Origin: DAIMFL01 sp964372215 | GTDB taxonomy: Bacteria > Pseudomonadota > Alphaproteobacteria > Dongiales > Dongiaceae | Length of the DNA: 64,000 nucleotides | Direction of reading: 5' to 3' | NCBI GenBank assembly: GCA_964372215.1 | Contig: CAYJQC010000021.1 | Location: 18,195 to 82,194 of the forward strand | Shown here: in pieces, positions 1 through 7,862 of the stretch | Layout: every line of letters begins with the position of its first letter | Position numbering within the stretch: the first letter of the stretch is position 1 | The notes under the pieces: model-generated | The model's database searches: none | What the model was told of the DNA's origin: nothing | What the model saw: the letters and a program-made list of their open reading frames with translations, nothing else | Program-made: the position numbers and the translations under genes

Positions 1-1
1 C

Positions 2-739
2 GCGGTCGGGCTGATGGTGCTGTTCAGCGACGATTTCCGCGCCGTGTTCTGGGTCGCCTGCGTGCCGGCGGCGCTCGCGGTGCTGGTGCTCGCCATCGGC
101 GTCCGGGAACCACGGGCGGTCAGGCCGGCGCGCCGGCCGCGGTTCCCGCTGCACCGGACCGAACTGGCGCGGCTCGGCGGCGGGTTCTGGCTGCTGATCG
201 CGGTGCTATTCCTGCTGCTGCTGCCGCGCTTCAGCGAGGCCTTCATGCTGCTGCGCGCCGAGGATGCCGGCCTCGGCCTGGCCTGGGTGCCGCTGGTGCT
301 GGCGGCGATGAACCTGGTGGCGGCGGCGCTGTCGCTGCCGGTCGGCCGGCTGTCCGACCGCATCGGCCGGCGCGGGCTGGCCGCCGCCGGCTTCGCCGTG
401 CTGGTGCTCGCCCATCTCGTGCTGATGCTGGCGAGCGTCCCGGCCCTGGTGTTCCTCGGCGCCGGGCTGTGGGGCCTGCATCTCGGCGTCACCCAGGGGG
501 TGCTCGCCGCGCTGATCGCCGACCTGGCGCCGGTCGAGCTGCGCGGCACCGCCTTCGGGGTGTTCCACCTGGCCTCCGGCCTCGCCATCCTGGTCGGCAG
601 CGTCGGCGCCGGCTGGCTGTGGGACGGGTTCGGCGCCGGAACCGCCTTCGGCGTGGCGGCGGCGACCGGCACCGCCGGCCTCATCGCCTTCCTGCTGCTG
701 CCGGCGTCGCGGCCGGACGGGACGGCGATGCGCCGCTAG
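2..739 (+). CDS. MFS transporter, C-terminal part (5' end outside window)
   Basis: The reading frame is open from the first full codon of the window, so the start lies upstream. The 245 visible residues hold about seven hydrophobic segments and a loop of the type GRLSDRIGRRG around residue 120, the signature of the loop between helices 2 and 3 (repeated between 8 and 9) of major facilitator proteins. A charged cytoplasmic stretch near residues 35-55 fits the central loop. This is therefore roughly the second six-helix half of an inner-membrane secondary transporter. The substrate cannot be told from this half alone. Confidence 0.85.
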   Translation, partial: AVGLMVLFSDDFRAVFWVACVPAALAVLVLAIGVREPRAVRPARRPRFPLHRTELARLGGGFWLLIAVLFLLLLPRFSEAFMLLRAEDAGLGLAWVPLVLAAMNLVAAALSLPVGRLSDRIGRRGLAAAGFAVLVLAHLVLMLASVPALVFLGAGLWGLHLGVTQGVLAALIADLAPVELRGTAFGVFHLASGLAILVGSVGAGWLWDGFGAGTAFGVAAATGTAGLIAFLLLPASRPDGTAMRR

Positions 740-857
740 TCTGGTTGACCGCGACTCGCCATGTCGCGCTTTGCCGACCAGTGTGGTCAGGCCGCCGGAT
801 GCGGTTCCGCATTCACGGGCGCATTCGCAGCGACGCCGGGCGTCGGCCCGTCGCCGA

Positions 858-1082
858 TCAGCTGCGGCGCAGGCGGCTGACCACCACGAGCACGACGCCG
901 ACGCCGATCGCGGCGAAGCCGGCCATCGGCGGCAGGGCGACGGTGTCGGTGGTTTCCGCCTGGATGGCCGCGTCGCCGACCTGCACCAGGGTCTCGGTCT
1001 TGGTCATGTCGAATTGGCCGATCAGGAGAATGGCGACGCCGGCGACGATCAACACGGCGCCGAGGATCAGCAGCGGCTTCAT
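858..1082 (-). CDS. Small two-helix membrane protein, DUF3185-like
   Basis: A 74-residue protein with a hydrophobic helix at residues 3-22, a polar, acidic middle rich in Thr, and a second helix at about 53-69 followed by a basic SRLRRS tail. A good ribosome binding site (AAGGAG) sits 8 bases before the ATG. The size and two-helix layout resemble DUF3185-type small inner-membrane proteins of unknown function. The same frame is open upstream into a broken aldo/keto reductase, but the Shine-Dalgarno and the change in sequence character mark this ATG as the real start. Confidence 0.6.
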   Translation of the reverse strand: MKPLLILGAVLIVAGVAILLIGQFDMTKTETLVQVGDAAIQAETTDTVALPPMAGFAAIGVGVVLVVVSRLRRS

Positions 1083-1205
1083 GGGCGGGCTCCTTGTCTG
1101 GGTCGCCGGTCCGGCGAATCGGTACGGCGCGCAGTATAGCCCGCCGGCTTCGCCGGTCCGAACGCCGCGCCCGGCCCAGGAATACTGCAGGAACAGCAGC
1201 TTGAC

Positions 1206-1403
1206 CTTGCCGACCGGCTTCTCGTTCTCGAACGGCCCGTAGACCTCGGCGGTGTCGAAGAAGGTCACGCCGATCTCGACGGCGCGGCGCAGGGTGCGGA
1301 TGGCGCCCGCCTCCTCTTGCCCGCGATGGGCGAAGCTCATTCCCATGCAGCCGAGCCCGACCGCGGAAACGCTGAGGCTGTCGCCGAGCCGACGTGACCG
1401 CAT
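1206..1403 (-). pseudogene. Aldo/keto reductase, N-terminal remnant
   Basis: The first 66 codons read as the N terminus of an aldo/keto reductase: LGLGCMGMS-type strand with the catalytic-barrel start, then GVTFFDTAEVYGPFENE, which carries the Asp and Tyr of the family's catalytic tetrad. After about residue 66 similarity stops abruptly, and the frame runs through unrelated sequence into the small membrane gene downstream. A full enzyme needs about 320 residues, so this is a 3'-truncated fragment and most likely inactive. Confidence 0.75.
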
Positions 1404-1541
1404 GGGGGTCTTCTGATTCGAGGCGCGCGGGAGTCGGCACGTTGCATGCCGCGGCGCAGGACCAATCGATAGATGGGGAGCCGGCGACGCTTGGCCATGG
1501 GAGCCTTGCTCTTGCCCATCAATTTCCCCACTACCGCGCGA

Positions 1542-1593
1542 TAGAGCGTGATCCGATCGAACTCACTCGGTTCGATCGGTGAATCACGCTCTA
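1542..1593. repeat. Palindromic repeat element 1
   Basis: Nested inverted repeat. The outer arms TAGAGCGTGAT (1542-1552) and its complement (1583-1593) are perfect over 11 bp. The inner arms CCGATCGAAC (1553-1562) and GTTCGATCGG (1570-1579) are perfect over 10 bp with a 7-base loop. The sequence style matches abundant intergenic palindromes known from alphaproteobacterial genomes. It is not followed by a T run, so a simple terminator role is not supported. Confidence 0.8.
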
Positions 1594-1609
1594 CTCTATC
1601 GAAAGAAGT

Positions 1610-1653
1610 GCACGATTCACCGATCAGGTTGAGTCAACCTGATCGGATCGTGC
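1610..1653. repeat. Palindromic repeat element 2
   Basis: A second near-perfect palindrome 16 bases after the first: GCACGAT (1610-1616) pairs with 1647-1653, and CGATCAGGTTGA (1621-1632) pairs with 1634-1645 around a single central base. Together with element 1 it occupies the gap upstream of the sigma factor gene. Confidence 0.8.
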
Positions 1654-1710
1654 CCTGGAATTCCCCGATTGAACAATTCCGCGCGCGGATTGACACTTCG
1701 ACGCCATGCC

Positions 1711-1752
1711 GCCCCGGATGCGCCGCCCCGGATGCGCCGCCCCGGATGCGCC
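1711..1752 (+). repeat. Three tandem copies of a 14-mer
   Basis: The unit gccccggatgcgcc occurs three times head to tail without mismatch, directly upstream of the sigma factor gene. It lies outside the chosen coding start and looks like a slippage-prone microsatellite in non-coding sequence. Confidence 0.85.
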
Positions 1753-1813
1753 GACCGGGCTGATGCCGCCGGTCGCCGGATCGTCCGTGTCCCGCCGCCG
1801 TGAGAGGCCCCTC

Positions 1814-2746
1814 ATGGATTCACCTGTCGACGCTGCCGCCCGCGTCAATTTTCATCTCGACACTTTCGAAAGCCAGCGGTCGCGGCTGCGCGGCCTCGCC
1901 TATCGCATGCTGGGCTCGGTCGGCGACGCTGACGACGTGCTGCAGGACGCCTATCTGCGCTGGCACGCGGCCCAGGCGGATGGGCGAACCGATGGCGTCC
2001 GCGTCCCCGCCGCCTGGCTTACCACCATGGTCACCCGGCTGTGCATCGATCGCCTGCGCACGGTGCAGGCGGAGCGCGCGGCCTATGTCGGGCCGTGGCT
2101 GCCGGAGCCGTGGATGGGGGGAACCGAGGCCAGCGACCGGACGGAGGACGCGCCGGACCATCGCCTCGATCGCGCCGCCGACCTGTCGGTCGCCTTCCTG
2201 CTACTGCTCGAGCGGCTGGCGCCGGAGGAGCGGGCGGCGCTACTGCTGCACGACGTGTTCGAGGTCGGCTACGGCGACATCGCCGAGACGCTGGGCAAGA
2301 CCGAGGCCGCCTGCCGCCAGGTCGTCTCGAGGGCGCGGAGTCGGGTGCAGCAGGATCGTCCGCGGTTCGCGGCCGACGAGGCTGCGCGCCGGCGGCTGCT
2401 CGACAGCTACCTGGCAGCGGGCCAGACGGGCGATACCGGGACCCTGCTCAGGATACTGGCGCCGAACGCCAGCTACAGCTCCGACGGCGGCGGCAAGGCC
2501 TGGGCGGCGCGCAATGTCATCGTCGGTGCGGCGAAAATCGCCCGCCTGCTCGTTGGCGTCTCCCCGAAATTGCCGCCCCGGCTCGTTCACCGGACCACCC
2601 GGATCAACGGCGAAGTCGGGCAGGTCTCCTATCTCGACGGCCGGCCCTGGTCGGCGCTCACCTTCGATACCGACGGCGAACGGATCACGGCGGTGTACCG
2701 GGTGCTCAATCCGGACAAGCTCGCCCATCTTCCGGCGCCGGGCTGA
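1814..2746 (+). CDS. sigJ: ECF sigma factor of the ECF41 / SigJ type with SnoaL-like C-terminal domain
   Basis: A 310-residue RNA polymerase sigma factor. Region 2 spans about residues 20-85 (YRMLGSVGDADDVLQDAYLRW, then LTTMVTRLCIDRLR), and region 4 about 125-185, with the HTH around GYGDIAETLGKTEAACRQVVSRAR. The linker carries the ECF41 hallmark WLPEP (95-99). A SnoaL-like extension follows, with DGGGK at 224-228 and a C-terminal NPDKL, both known ECF41 motifs. In this group the fused domain replaces a separate anti-sigma factor and tunes activity. The ATG at 1814 is preferred over an upstream in-frame ATG because it has a GAGAGG binding site and the upstream part is repeat sequence. The next gene is of the type normally controlled by ECF41 factors. 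Confidence 0.93.
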   Translation: MDSPVDAAARVNFHLDTFESQRSRLRGLAYRMLGSVGDADDVLQDAYLRWHAAQADGRTDGVRVPAAWLTTMVTRLCIDRLRTVQAERAAYVGPWLPEPWMGGTEASDRTEDAPDHRLDRAADLSVAFLLLLERLAPEERAALLLHDVFEVGYGDIAETLGKTEAACRQVVSRARSRVQQDRPRFAADEAARRRLLDSYLAAGQTGDTGTLLRILAPNASYSSDGGGKAWAARNVIVGAAKIARLLVGVSPKLPPRLVHRTTRINGEVGQVSYLDGRPWSALTFDTDGERITAVYRVLNPDKLAHLPAPG

Positions 2747-2768
2747 GCCCGCAAATTGTCTTCCCGCC

Positions 2769-2795
2769 TGTCACAGGCCGGCCTTCCCGTCCGTC
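2769..2795 (+). promoter_or_regulatory. Predicted ECF41-type promoter
   Basis: TGTCACA at 2769-2775 and CGTC at 2792-2795 are separated by 16 bases. This matches the promoter motif established for ECF41 sigma factors. It sits 57 bases before the start codon of the carboxymuconolactone decarboxylase-like gene, in the gap behind the sigma gene. Confidence 0.75.
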
Positions 2796-2851
2796 ATGTC
2801 ATCGAAAGCGGCGCAATCCGGTGCCGCCGCCGGTGACAGACGGAGAGGAAG

Positions 2852-3310
2852 ATGAAGGAACGCCTGAACGCCCAGACCGCCGCCCCCGAGGCCATGAAGC
2901 CCCTGCTGGGGCTGCAGCGCTATACCGAGACTTGCGGCCTCGAGCCGTCGCTTCTCGAGCTGGTGAAGACCCGGGCTTCGCAGATCAACGGCTGCGCCTT
3001 CTGCATCGAAATGCATACCCGCGAGGCGCGCGCGAAGAGCGAGAGCGAGGCGCGGCTGCATCTCCTGAGCGCTTGGCGCGAATCGCCGCTCTACACGGCG
3101 CGGGAGCGCGCGGCCCTGGCCTGGACCGAGGCGCTGACCCGGCTGGCCGACACCCACGCGCCGGACGAGGTGTACGAGGAGGCGCGGGCGCAGTTCTCTG
3201 AAAAGGATCTCGCCAATCTCTCGGTCGCCATCGGCATGATCAATGTATGGAACCGGCTGGCCGTGGGCTTCCGCTATGTCCACCCGGTCCAGACGGAAGT
3301 CGCGGCATGA
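2852..3310 (+). CDS. Carboxymuconolactone decarboxylase family (AhpD-like) protein
   Basis: A 152-residue all-helical protein of the CMD/AhpD superfamily. The family redox motif is present as CAFC in NGCAFCIEMH (near residue 50), with the downstream His typical of AhpD-like alkylhydroperoxidases. A GGAGAGGAAG binding site precedes the ATG. Members next to ECF41 sigma factors are their usual regulatory targets and are thought to be redox-active, but their physiological substrate is unknown. The gene overlaps the cupin gene by four bases, so the two are co-transcribed. Confidence 0.9.
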   Translation: MKERLNAQTAAPEAMKPLLGLQRYTETCGLEPSLLELVKTRASQINGCAFCIEMHTREARAKSESEARLHLLSAWRESPLYTARERAALAWTEALTRLADTHAPDEVYEEARAQFSEKDLANLSVAIGMINVWNRLAVGFRYVHPVQTEVAA

Positions 3311-3756
3311 CCGGGATCTCGCGGAAGGCGTTGAGCCGCCGGGCCGGATGGCTCGGCGGCGCGGCGATTGCCGCCGCCGCCGTCTCCTTCGCCGTGCTGC
3401 CGGCGCATGACGCGCCGGCCCATGCGGTCGGCGAATCGGTGGCGCCGGTCTTCAGCCAGCCACTGCCCAATGTCCCCGGCAGCAGCCTGACCGCCGTCGT
3501 GGTCGACTACGCGCCGGGGGGAAAGTCGGACGCGCATCACCATGCCGGATCGGTCTTCGCCTATGTGCTGTCGGGCGAGATTCTCTCGAAGCTGGATGAC
3601 GGGCCGGAGGTGGTCTATCACGCCGGCGAAAGCTTCTTCGAGCCGCCCGGGACCCGCCACGCGGTGAGCGCCAACGCCAGCCAGACCGAACCGGCGCGCC
3701 TCCTCGCCATCATCGTCGCCGAAACCGGCGCGAAGCTCACCGTCAGCGACGAGTGA
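3307..3756 (+). CDS. Exported cupin-domain protein
   Basis: A 149-residue protein. The N terminus has a twin-arginine-like SRRAGWLGG followed by a hydrophobic stretch and an APAHA cleavage-like site, pointing to export, possibly by Tat. The remainder is a single cupin: the first metal-binding motif is seen as DAHHHAGSVFAYVLSG and the second as HAGESFFEPPGTRH, giving the His/Glu ligands. The start ATG overlaps the stop of the AhpD-like gene (ATGA). As part of the predicted ECF41 operon it may be a periplasmic partner of that protein; this is inference. Confidence 0.85.
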   Translation: MTGISRKALSRRAGWLGGAAIAAAAVSFAVLPAHDAPAHAVGESVAPVFSQPLPNVPGSSLTAVVVDYAPGGKSDAHHHAGSVFAYVLSGEILSKLDDGPEVVYHAGESFFEPPGTRHAVSANASQTEPARLLAIIVAETGAKLTVSDE

Positions 3757-3757
3757 G

Positions 3758-4921
3758 TCAGAGAGGCTTGCCCACGGGGCGCGGGCCCGCCACCAGCGCC
3801 GCCGCGGCCAGCAGCGCCGCGGCGGCCACCAGCGAGGGCGCCGTGAAGCTGTTGCCGATCTCGTAGGCGTATCCGGCGAAGCTCGGCCCCACCATCTGGC
3901 CGATGCCGAAGGCGCCGGTCATCACCGCGATGGTGGCGCGCGGATCGCCGCGCGCCAGGTTGCGGGCGGCGACGAGGCCGACGGCGGTGATGCCGACGAA
4001 GGTGCCGCCGAGCAGGGCCGCCGACGCGATCACGGCCGCGCCACCCGTGGCCAGCACGCTGGCGGCGACGCCGACCGCCTCGACCACGCAGGCGACGGCG
4101 AAGGCGCGGCGATTGCCGATACGCCGCGCGGTCCGGTTCCACAGCGCCACCGACGGAATCGCGGCGAGTCCTACGGTCAGCCAGACGCCGGCTTCGATGC
4201 CGCGCAGCGCCGGCGTCTCGCGCACCATGGCCGAGACGAAGGTCGCGGTGATGACGTAGCCGAAGCCGAACAGCCCGTAGGCGACGATCAGCCTGGCGAG
4301 CTGCCGATCGACCGGCGCGCGCGTCGTCGCGGGCGGCGCCGGCGTTGCCGCCGTTTCCGCCGGCAGCGCCCAGGCGGCGGCGGCGAAGGCCAGCGCCGAA
4401 ACCGCGCCGCCCGCCAGCCACTGCCCGCGCCAGTCCAGCCCGGCGGCGGCGAGCCCGGCGACCATGAGCGCGGAGACGGCGATGCCGAAGCCGACTCCGG
4501 CGAAATGCACGGCGGACAGGCTCGGCCGCTCGGCCCGCGTCAGCCGGTCGAGCACCAGGGACGAGGCCAGGATGAGCACGAAGGCGCTGGCGACGCCGCC
4601 GACGAAGCGCAGCGCCAGGAACGCCGGCAGCGCGTCGGTCAGCGCCATGGCGCCGGTGCTGAGCGCGCTCGCCGCCATGGCGGCGACGAGCCAGCGCCGC
4701 CGCGGGCCCGGCAGCGGCGCCGCGGCCGCGAAGGCGCCGATGAGATAGCCGAGGAAATTGGCCGAGGCGATCAGGCCGGCCTCCGGCTTGGCCAGCCCCA
4801 GCGCCTCGATCATGAAGGGCAGGATCGGGGTGTAGGCGAAGCGCCCGATGCCCATTGCGGCGGCCATGGCGAGGCCGCCGCCGAGGGCGATGGCGATCGG
4901 GCGAGGGTTATCGCGACTCAC
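3758..4921 (-). CDS. MFS transporter, YbfB/YjiJ family
   Basis: A 387-residue protein with about twelve hydrophobic segments. The N-terminal GIGRFAYTPILPFM is the family signature of YbfB/YjiJ transporters. A GTG start is used. The gene converges on the cupin gene with one base between the stops. Substrates of this family are not well established. Confidence 0.88.
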   Translation of the reverse strand: MSRDNPRPIAIALGGGLAMAAAMGIGRFAYTPILPFMIEALGLAKPEAGLIASANFLGYLIGAFAAAAPLPGPRRRWLVAAMAASALSTGAMALTDALPAFLALRFVGGVASAFVLILASSLVLDRLTRAERPSLSAVHFAGVGFGIAVSALMVAGLAAAGLDWRGQWLAGGAVSALAFAAAAWALPAETAATPAPPATTRAPVDRQLARLIVAYGLFGFGYVITATFVSAMVRETPALRGIEAGVWLTVGLAAIPSVALWNRTARRIGNRRAFAVACVVEAVGVAASVLATGGAAVIASAALLGGTFVGITAVGLVAARNLARGDPRATIAVMTGAFGIGQMVGPSFAGYAYEIGNSFTAPSLVAAAALLAAAALVAGPRPVGKPL

Positions 4922-5060
4922 ACGGCCACCTTACGCGGCGCGGCCGGCCTGAAGGTGCCGAACGCTTGACGCTGTGCGATGTTGCACGAACGACCTCCTC
5001 GGCACGCCGCGCCGCGCCGACGGGGGTAGGGGGCGTGGGGAAAATCGGGAACCAAACGCA

Positions 5061-5282
5061 ATGGACATCAGCTTCGATCTGATCATCGGAATCGTCGCCG
5101 TCTTCATAGGGTGCGCCACCCTGCTGGCGAGGATCTTCGGCTGGCACGGCCTGTTGTCCAAGCGGGAGCTCATGAAACAGAAATTTGGCGATCGGGCCGG
5201 CGATCTGATCCATCTGGCGGCCTACACGATTGTCCCGATCGTTGCCGGTCTGGTCTTCCTGCGCCGCACGTTCGCCCTATGA
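5061..5282 (+). CDS. Small membrane protein, unknown function
   Basis: A 73-residue protein with two hydrophobic segments (about residues 4-22 and 50-68) separated by a basic loop with GWHGLLSKRELMKQKFGDRAG-like character. The ATG at 5061 is chosen because the preceding in-frame codons do not look like protein. Its stop overlaps the 3' end of rsmD on the other strand by six bases. No known family was recognised. Confidence 0.6.
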   Translation: MDISFDLIIGIVAVFIGCATLLARIFGWHGLLSKRELMKQKFGDRAGDLIHLAAYTIVPIVAGLVFLRRTFAL

Positions 5283-5855
5283 GTATCTCATGAACACCAG
5301 CTTCGCCTTGCCGTAGCTGCGCTCGTCGGTGATTTCGAATCCGGCGGGCGCGGTGCCGTGCTCGGTCCTGTCGACCTCGAGCACGCAGATCGCGCCTGGC
5401 GCGATCCAGCCGGCCGCGGCCAGGGCGGTCAATGCGGCGGAGCCGAGGCCCGACTTGTAGGGCGGATCGAGGAACACCAGGGAGCAGGGCGTGCCCGACG
5501 GCCCGGCCAGCGGTCGCGGCGGCCTGGTCGCGTCGCATTGGAACAGGGTGACCTGCGCCAGCTCGCCGAGGGTCCGCGCATTGGCCCTGATGCAGGCGAT
5601 GGAGTCCGCGTCGCGGTCCATGGCGACCAGGCGCTCGGCGCCGCGCGACACCGCCTCGAGGCCGAGCGCGCCGGTGCCGGCGAAGGCGTCCAGCACATGC
5701 GCGCCGCGCAGCGGCGACACGCCGTCCGCGGAAAACTTCCCGTGCTCGAGGATGTTGAACAGGGATTCGCGGGCGCGGTCGGAGGTCGGGCGCACGTCGT
5801 GGCCCTCGGGCGCCGCGAGCGCGCGGCCGCGATGGCGGCCGCCGATGATCCTCAT
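5277..5855 (-). CDS. rsmD: 16S rRNA (guanine(966)-N2)-methyltransferase RsmD
   Basis: A 192-residue class I SAM methyltransferase. The N terminus MRIIGGRHRGRAL and PTSDRARESLFNIL are RsmD hallmarks. The SAM-binding loop is DAFAGTGALGLEA, and the catalytic N6/N2-type motif is DPPY in VFLDPPYKSG. It methylates the 2-amino group of G966 in 16S rRNA during 30S assembly. It lies 24 bases downstream of the pseudouridine synthase gene on the same strand, the arrangement usual in alphaproteobacteria. Confidence 0.95.
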   Translation of the reverse strand: MRIIGGRHRGRALAAPEGHDVRPTSDRARESLFNILEHGKFSADGVSPLRGAHVLDAFAGTGALGLEAVSRGAERLVAMDRDADSIACIRANARTLGELAQVTLFQCDATRPPRPLAGPSGTPCSLVFLDPPYKSGLGSAALTALAAAGWIAPGAICVLEVDRTEHGTAPAGFEITDERSYGKAKLVFMRYS

Positions 5856-5879
5856 CGCGCCGGCCTCACGGCGCCGCGG

Positions 5880-6794
5880 TCACGGCCGCCGGCGGGCCGC
5901 GCCGGCCGCCTTGCGACGTGCACCAGCAGTGCCGCCGGCGGGCCTGGCCTTGCCGTCCCTGGCCGCGCTGTCCCTGGCGGCCTGGGGATTGCCGTGCGGC
6001 GGCTTCTTCGGCGCTTGGCGGCGCTGCGCCGTGCCGCTGCGGTCGCGCTGTACCCCGAGCTGGTCCTTGAGCACGCGGCCCGGCACCTCCTCGGTCTGGC
6101 TCGGCTCCAGCGCGCCGAGCTGGAACGGCCCGTAGGCGACCCGGATCAGGCGCGAGACCTTCCACCCGAGATGCTCGCAGACCCGGCGGATCTCGCGATT
6201 CTTGCCCTCGGTCAGGCTCATGGTGAGCCAGGCGTTGTCGCCCTGCTGGCGGTCGAGGGTGGCGCGGATGGCACCGTACTTCACCCCGTCGACAGTGACG
6301 CCTTTGTCCAGCGTGGCGAGCCGCGCCGGATCGACCTTGCCGTAGACCCGCACCCGATAGCGCCGCGACCAGCCGGTCGACGGCAGCTCGAGCCGGCGGG
6401 CGAGCTCGCCGTCATTGGTGAACAAGAGCAGCCCCTCGGAGCCGAGATCGAGCCGGCCGATGGCGACCACCCGCGGCAGCTCCGGCGGCAGCGCCTGGAA
6501 CACGGTGGCGCGGCCCTCGGGATCGCGCGCGGTGGTCAGCAGGCCGCGCGGCTTGTGGAAGCGCCACAGCCGAGTCGCCTGCTTCTCCGGGATCGGCTTG
6601 CCGTCGACGGTGATGCGGTCGCCGGCCGACACGTTGACGGCGGGGCTCGCGAGCTTGCGGCCGTTGACCGCGACCCGGCCTGCCTCGATCCAGCGCTCGG
6701 CGTCGCGGCGCGAACACAGCCCGACCCGCGCCATCCGCTTGGCGATGCGCTCGGGCTTGTCGTCGGACGCGGCAGCTAGCTTCTTGTCAACCAT
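5880..6794 (-). CDS. rluB: rRNA pseudouridine synthase, RluB/RsuA family
   Basis: A 304-residue protein with an N-terminal S4 RNA-binding domain (residues about 15-60, RVGLCSRRDAERWIEAGRVAVNG) and a RsuA/RluB-type catalytic domain. The catalytic Asp is in IGRLDLGSEGLLLFTNDGELA. A low-complexity Arg/Ala/Pro-rich tail of about 60 residues follows the catalytic core, as in many alphaproteobacterial RluB proteins. The ATG giving MVDKKLAAAS is chosen as it begins the conserved part. RluB isomerises U2605 in 23S rRNA; the exact target site here is inferred. Confidence 0.9.
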   Translation of the reverse strand: MVDKKLAAASDDKPERIAKRMARVGLCSRRDAERWIEAGRVAVNGRKLASPAVNVSAGDRITVDGKPIPEKQATRLWRFHKPRGLLTTARDPEGRATVFQALPPELPRVVAIGRLDLGSEGLLLFTNDGELARRLELPSTGWSRRYRVRVYGKVDPARLATLDKGVTVDGVKYGAIRATLDRQQGDNAWLTMSLTEGKNREIRRVCEHLGWKVSRLIRVAYGPFQLGALEPSQTEEVPGRVLKDQLGVQRDRSGTAQRRQAPKKPPHGNPQAARDSAARDGKARPAGGTAGARRKAAGAARRRP

Positions 6795-6812
6795 GGCCCT
6801 GTCTGGAAGTGA

Positions 6813-6989
6813 ACCACGGAGACCCGGAGACACAGAGGATGAAATTGAAGATTGTCATGCGCGGACTTGATCCGCGCATCCATCCATCCGTTCGCGCGAA
6901 CGGCGAGATGGATCGCCGGGTCGAACCCGGCGATGACAACGAGAGAGACAATCCTCTCTCTTCTCTGTGCCTCGGTGCCTCTGTGGTGT
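6813..6989. repeat. Nested intergenic repeat (two repeat families)
   Basis: The outer arms at 6813-6839 (accacggagacccggagacacagagg) and 6962-6989 are imperfect inverted copies of the ccacggagacacggaga type. Inside them, 6854-6937 carries two hairpins of the type gtcatgcgcggacttgatccgcgcat and gatcgccgggtcgaacccggcgatgac, arms of a common alphaproteobacterial intergenic repeat. The element fills the gap between two genes on the same strand. Confidence 0.75.
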
Positions 6990-7000
6990 TTCTTGTTTGC

Positions 7001-7723
7001 CTACCGGCACGCCTTGATAAAGGCGTCGAAGATCTTGTCGTCGCCGACGCTGATCGAATACTCGGGATGCCACTGCACGCCGATGCAATAGCGATAGGCG
7101 GGATGCTCGATGCCCTCGATCACGCCGTCCTCGGCGACCGCGTCGACCACCACGTCCTTGCCGACCGCCTTGACCGCCTGGTGATGGGCGCTGTTGACCG
7201 ACAGCTTCCCGGCGCCGCAGATCTTGTGCAGCAGGGTGCCCGGCGCCACGGTGACGATGTGCCCGGCCTCGGTGCGCGGATTCGGCTGCTCGTGGGCCAG
7301 CGCGTTGTCGACCTCGTCGGGGATGTGCTGGATCAGCGTCCCGCCGAGCACCACGTTGAGGAGCTGCTGCCCGCCGCAGATGCCGAGCACCGGCTTGTTC
7401 CGCTCCAGCGCGCCCTTGGTCACGTTGACCTCGAAGGCGGTGCGGCGGTCCTTGGTCCGCACCGTCGGGTGCCGGCGGGTGTCGCCGAACAGCGCCGGGT
7501 CGACGTCGAAATTGCCGCCGGTGACCAGCAGCCCATCGATCTCCTCGAGATAGGCCTCGGCCTGCTCGGGCTCGTGCGGCAGCAGGATCGGCAGGCCGCC
7601 GGCCTGGACCACCGCCGCGCAGTAGTTCTGGCGGAGCGCATACCACGGCAGCTTGGAGTAGCCGCCGGGCTCCTCGGAATCGAGGGTCAAGCCGATGATC
7701 GGGCGGGTCCCTGAGCGGGTCAT
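7001..7723 (-). CDS. Gamma-glutamyl-gamma-aminobutyrate hydrolase-like class I glutamine amidotransferase (peptidase C26)
   Basis: A 240-residue hydrolase of the PuuD type. The nucleophile is Cys116 in VLGICGGQQ, and the His219 and Glu221 of the triad lie in GVQWHPEYS. TGGNFDVDP is the family oxyanion-region motif. The MTRSGTRPIIGLT start is chosen over an earlier in-frame ATG because homology begins here. PuuD releases GABA from gamma-glutamyl-GABA in the putrescine pathway. A PuuB-like oxidoreductase and an amine oxidase lie a few kb downstream in sequence, which supports, but does not prove, a polyamine role. Confidence 0.88.
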   Translation of the reverse strand: MTRSGTRPIIGLTLDSEEPGGYSKLPWYALRQNYCAAVVQAGGLPILLPHEPEQAEAYLEEIDGLLVTGGNFDVDPALFGDTRRHPTVRTKDRRTAFEVNVTKGALERNKPVLGICGGQQLLNVVLGGTLIQHIPDEVDNALAHEQPNPRTEAGHIVTVAPGTLLHKICGAGKLSVNSAHHQAVKAVGKDVVVDAVAEDGVIEGIEHPAYRYCIGVQWHPEYSISVGDDKIFDAFIKACR

Positions 7724-7862
7724 GTGGGCGGTCCAGTCCTGCGATGCGGTGCCGGCGATGCTATAGCACATTGCCTTACATGGGCTTAAGTCCCCTGCCG
7801 CGCCAGGGCCGGCCGGCGAAGCCGGTTGACGGCGCCGTCGCCGCCGGGCTCATCTGCCGGCC

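Noticed and set aside
6854..6937. Possible tRNA because of ggtcgaacccggc-like sequence
   Set aside because: It pairs as two simple hairpins of a known repeat type; no cloverleaf, anticodon arm or acceptor stem could be built.
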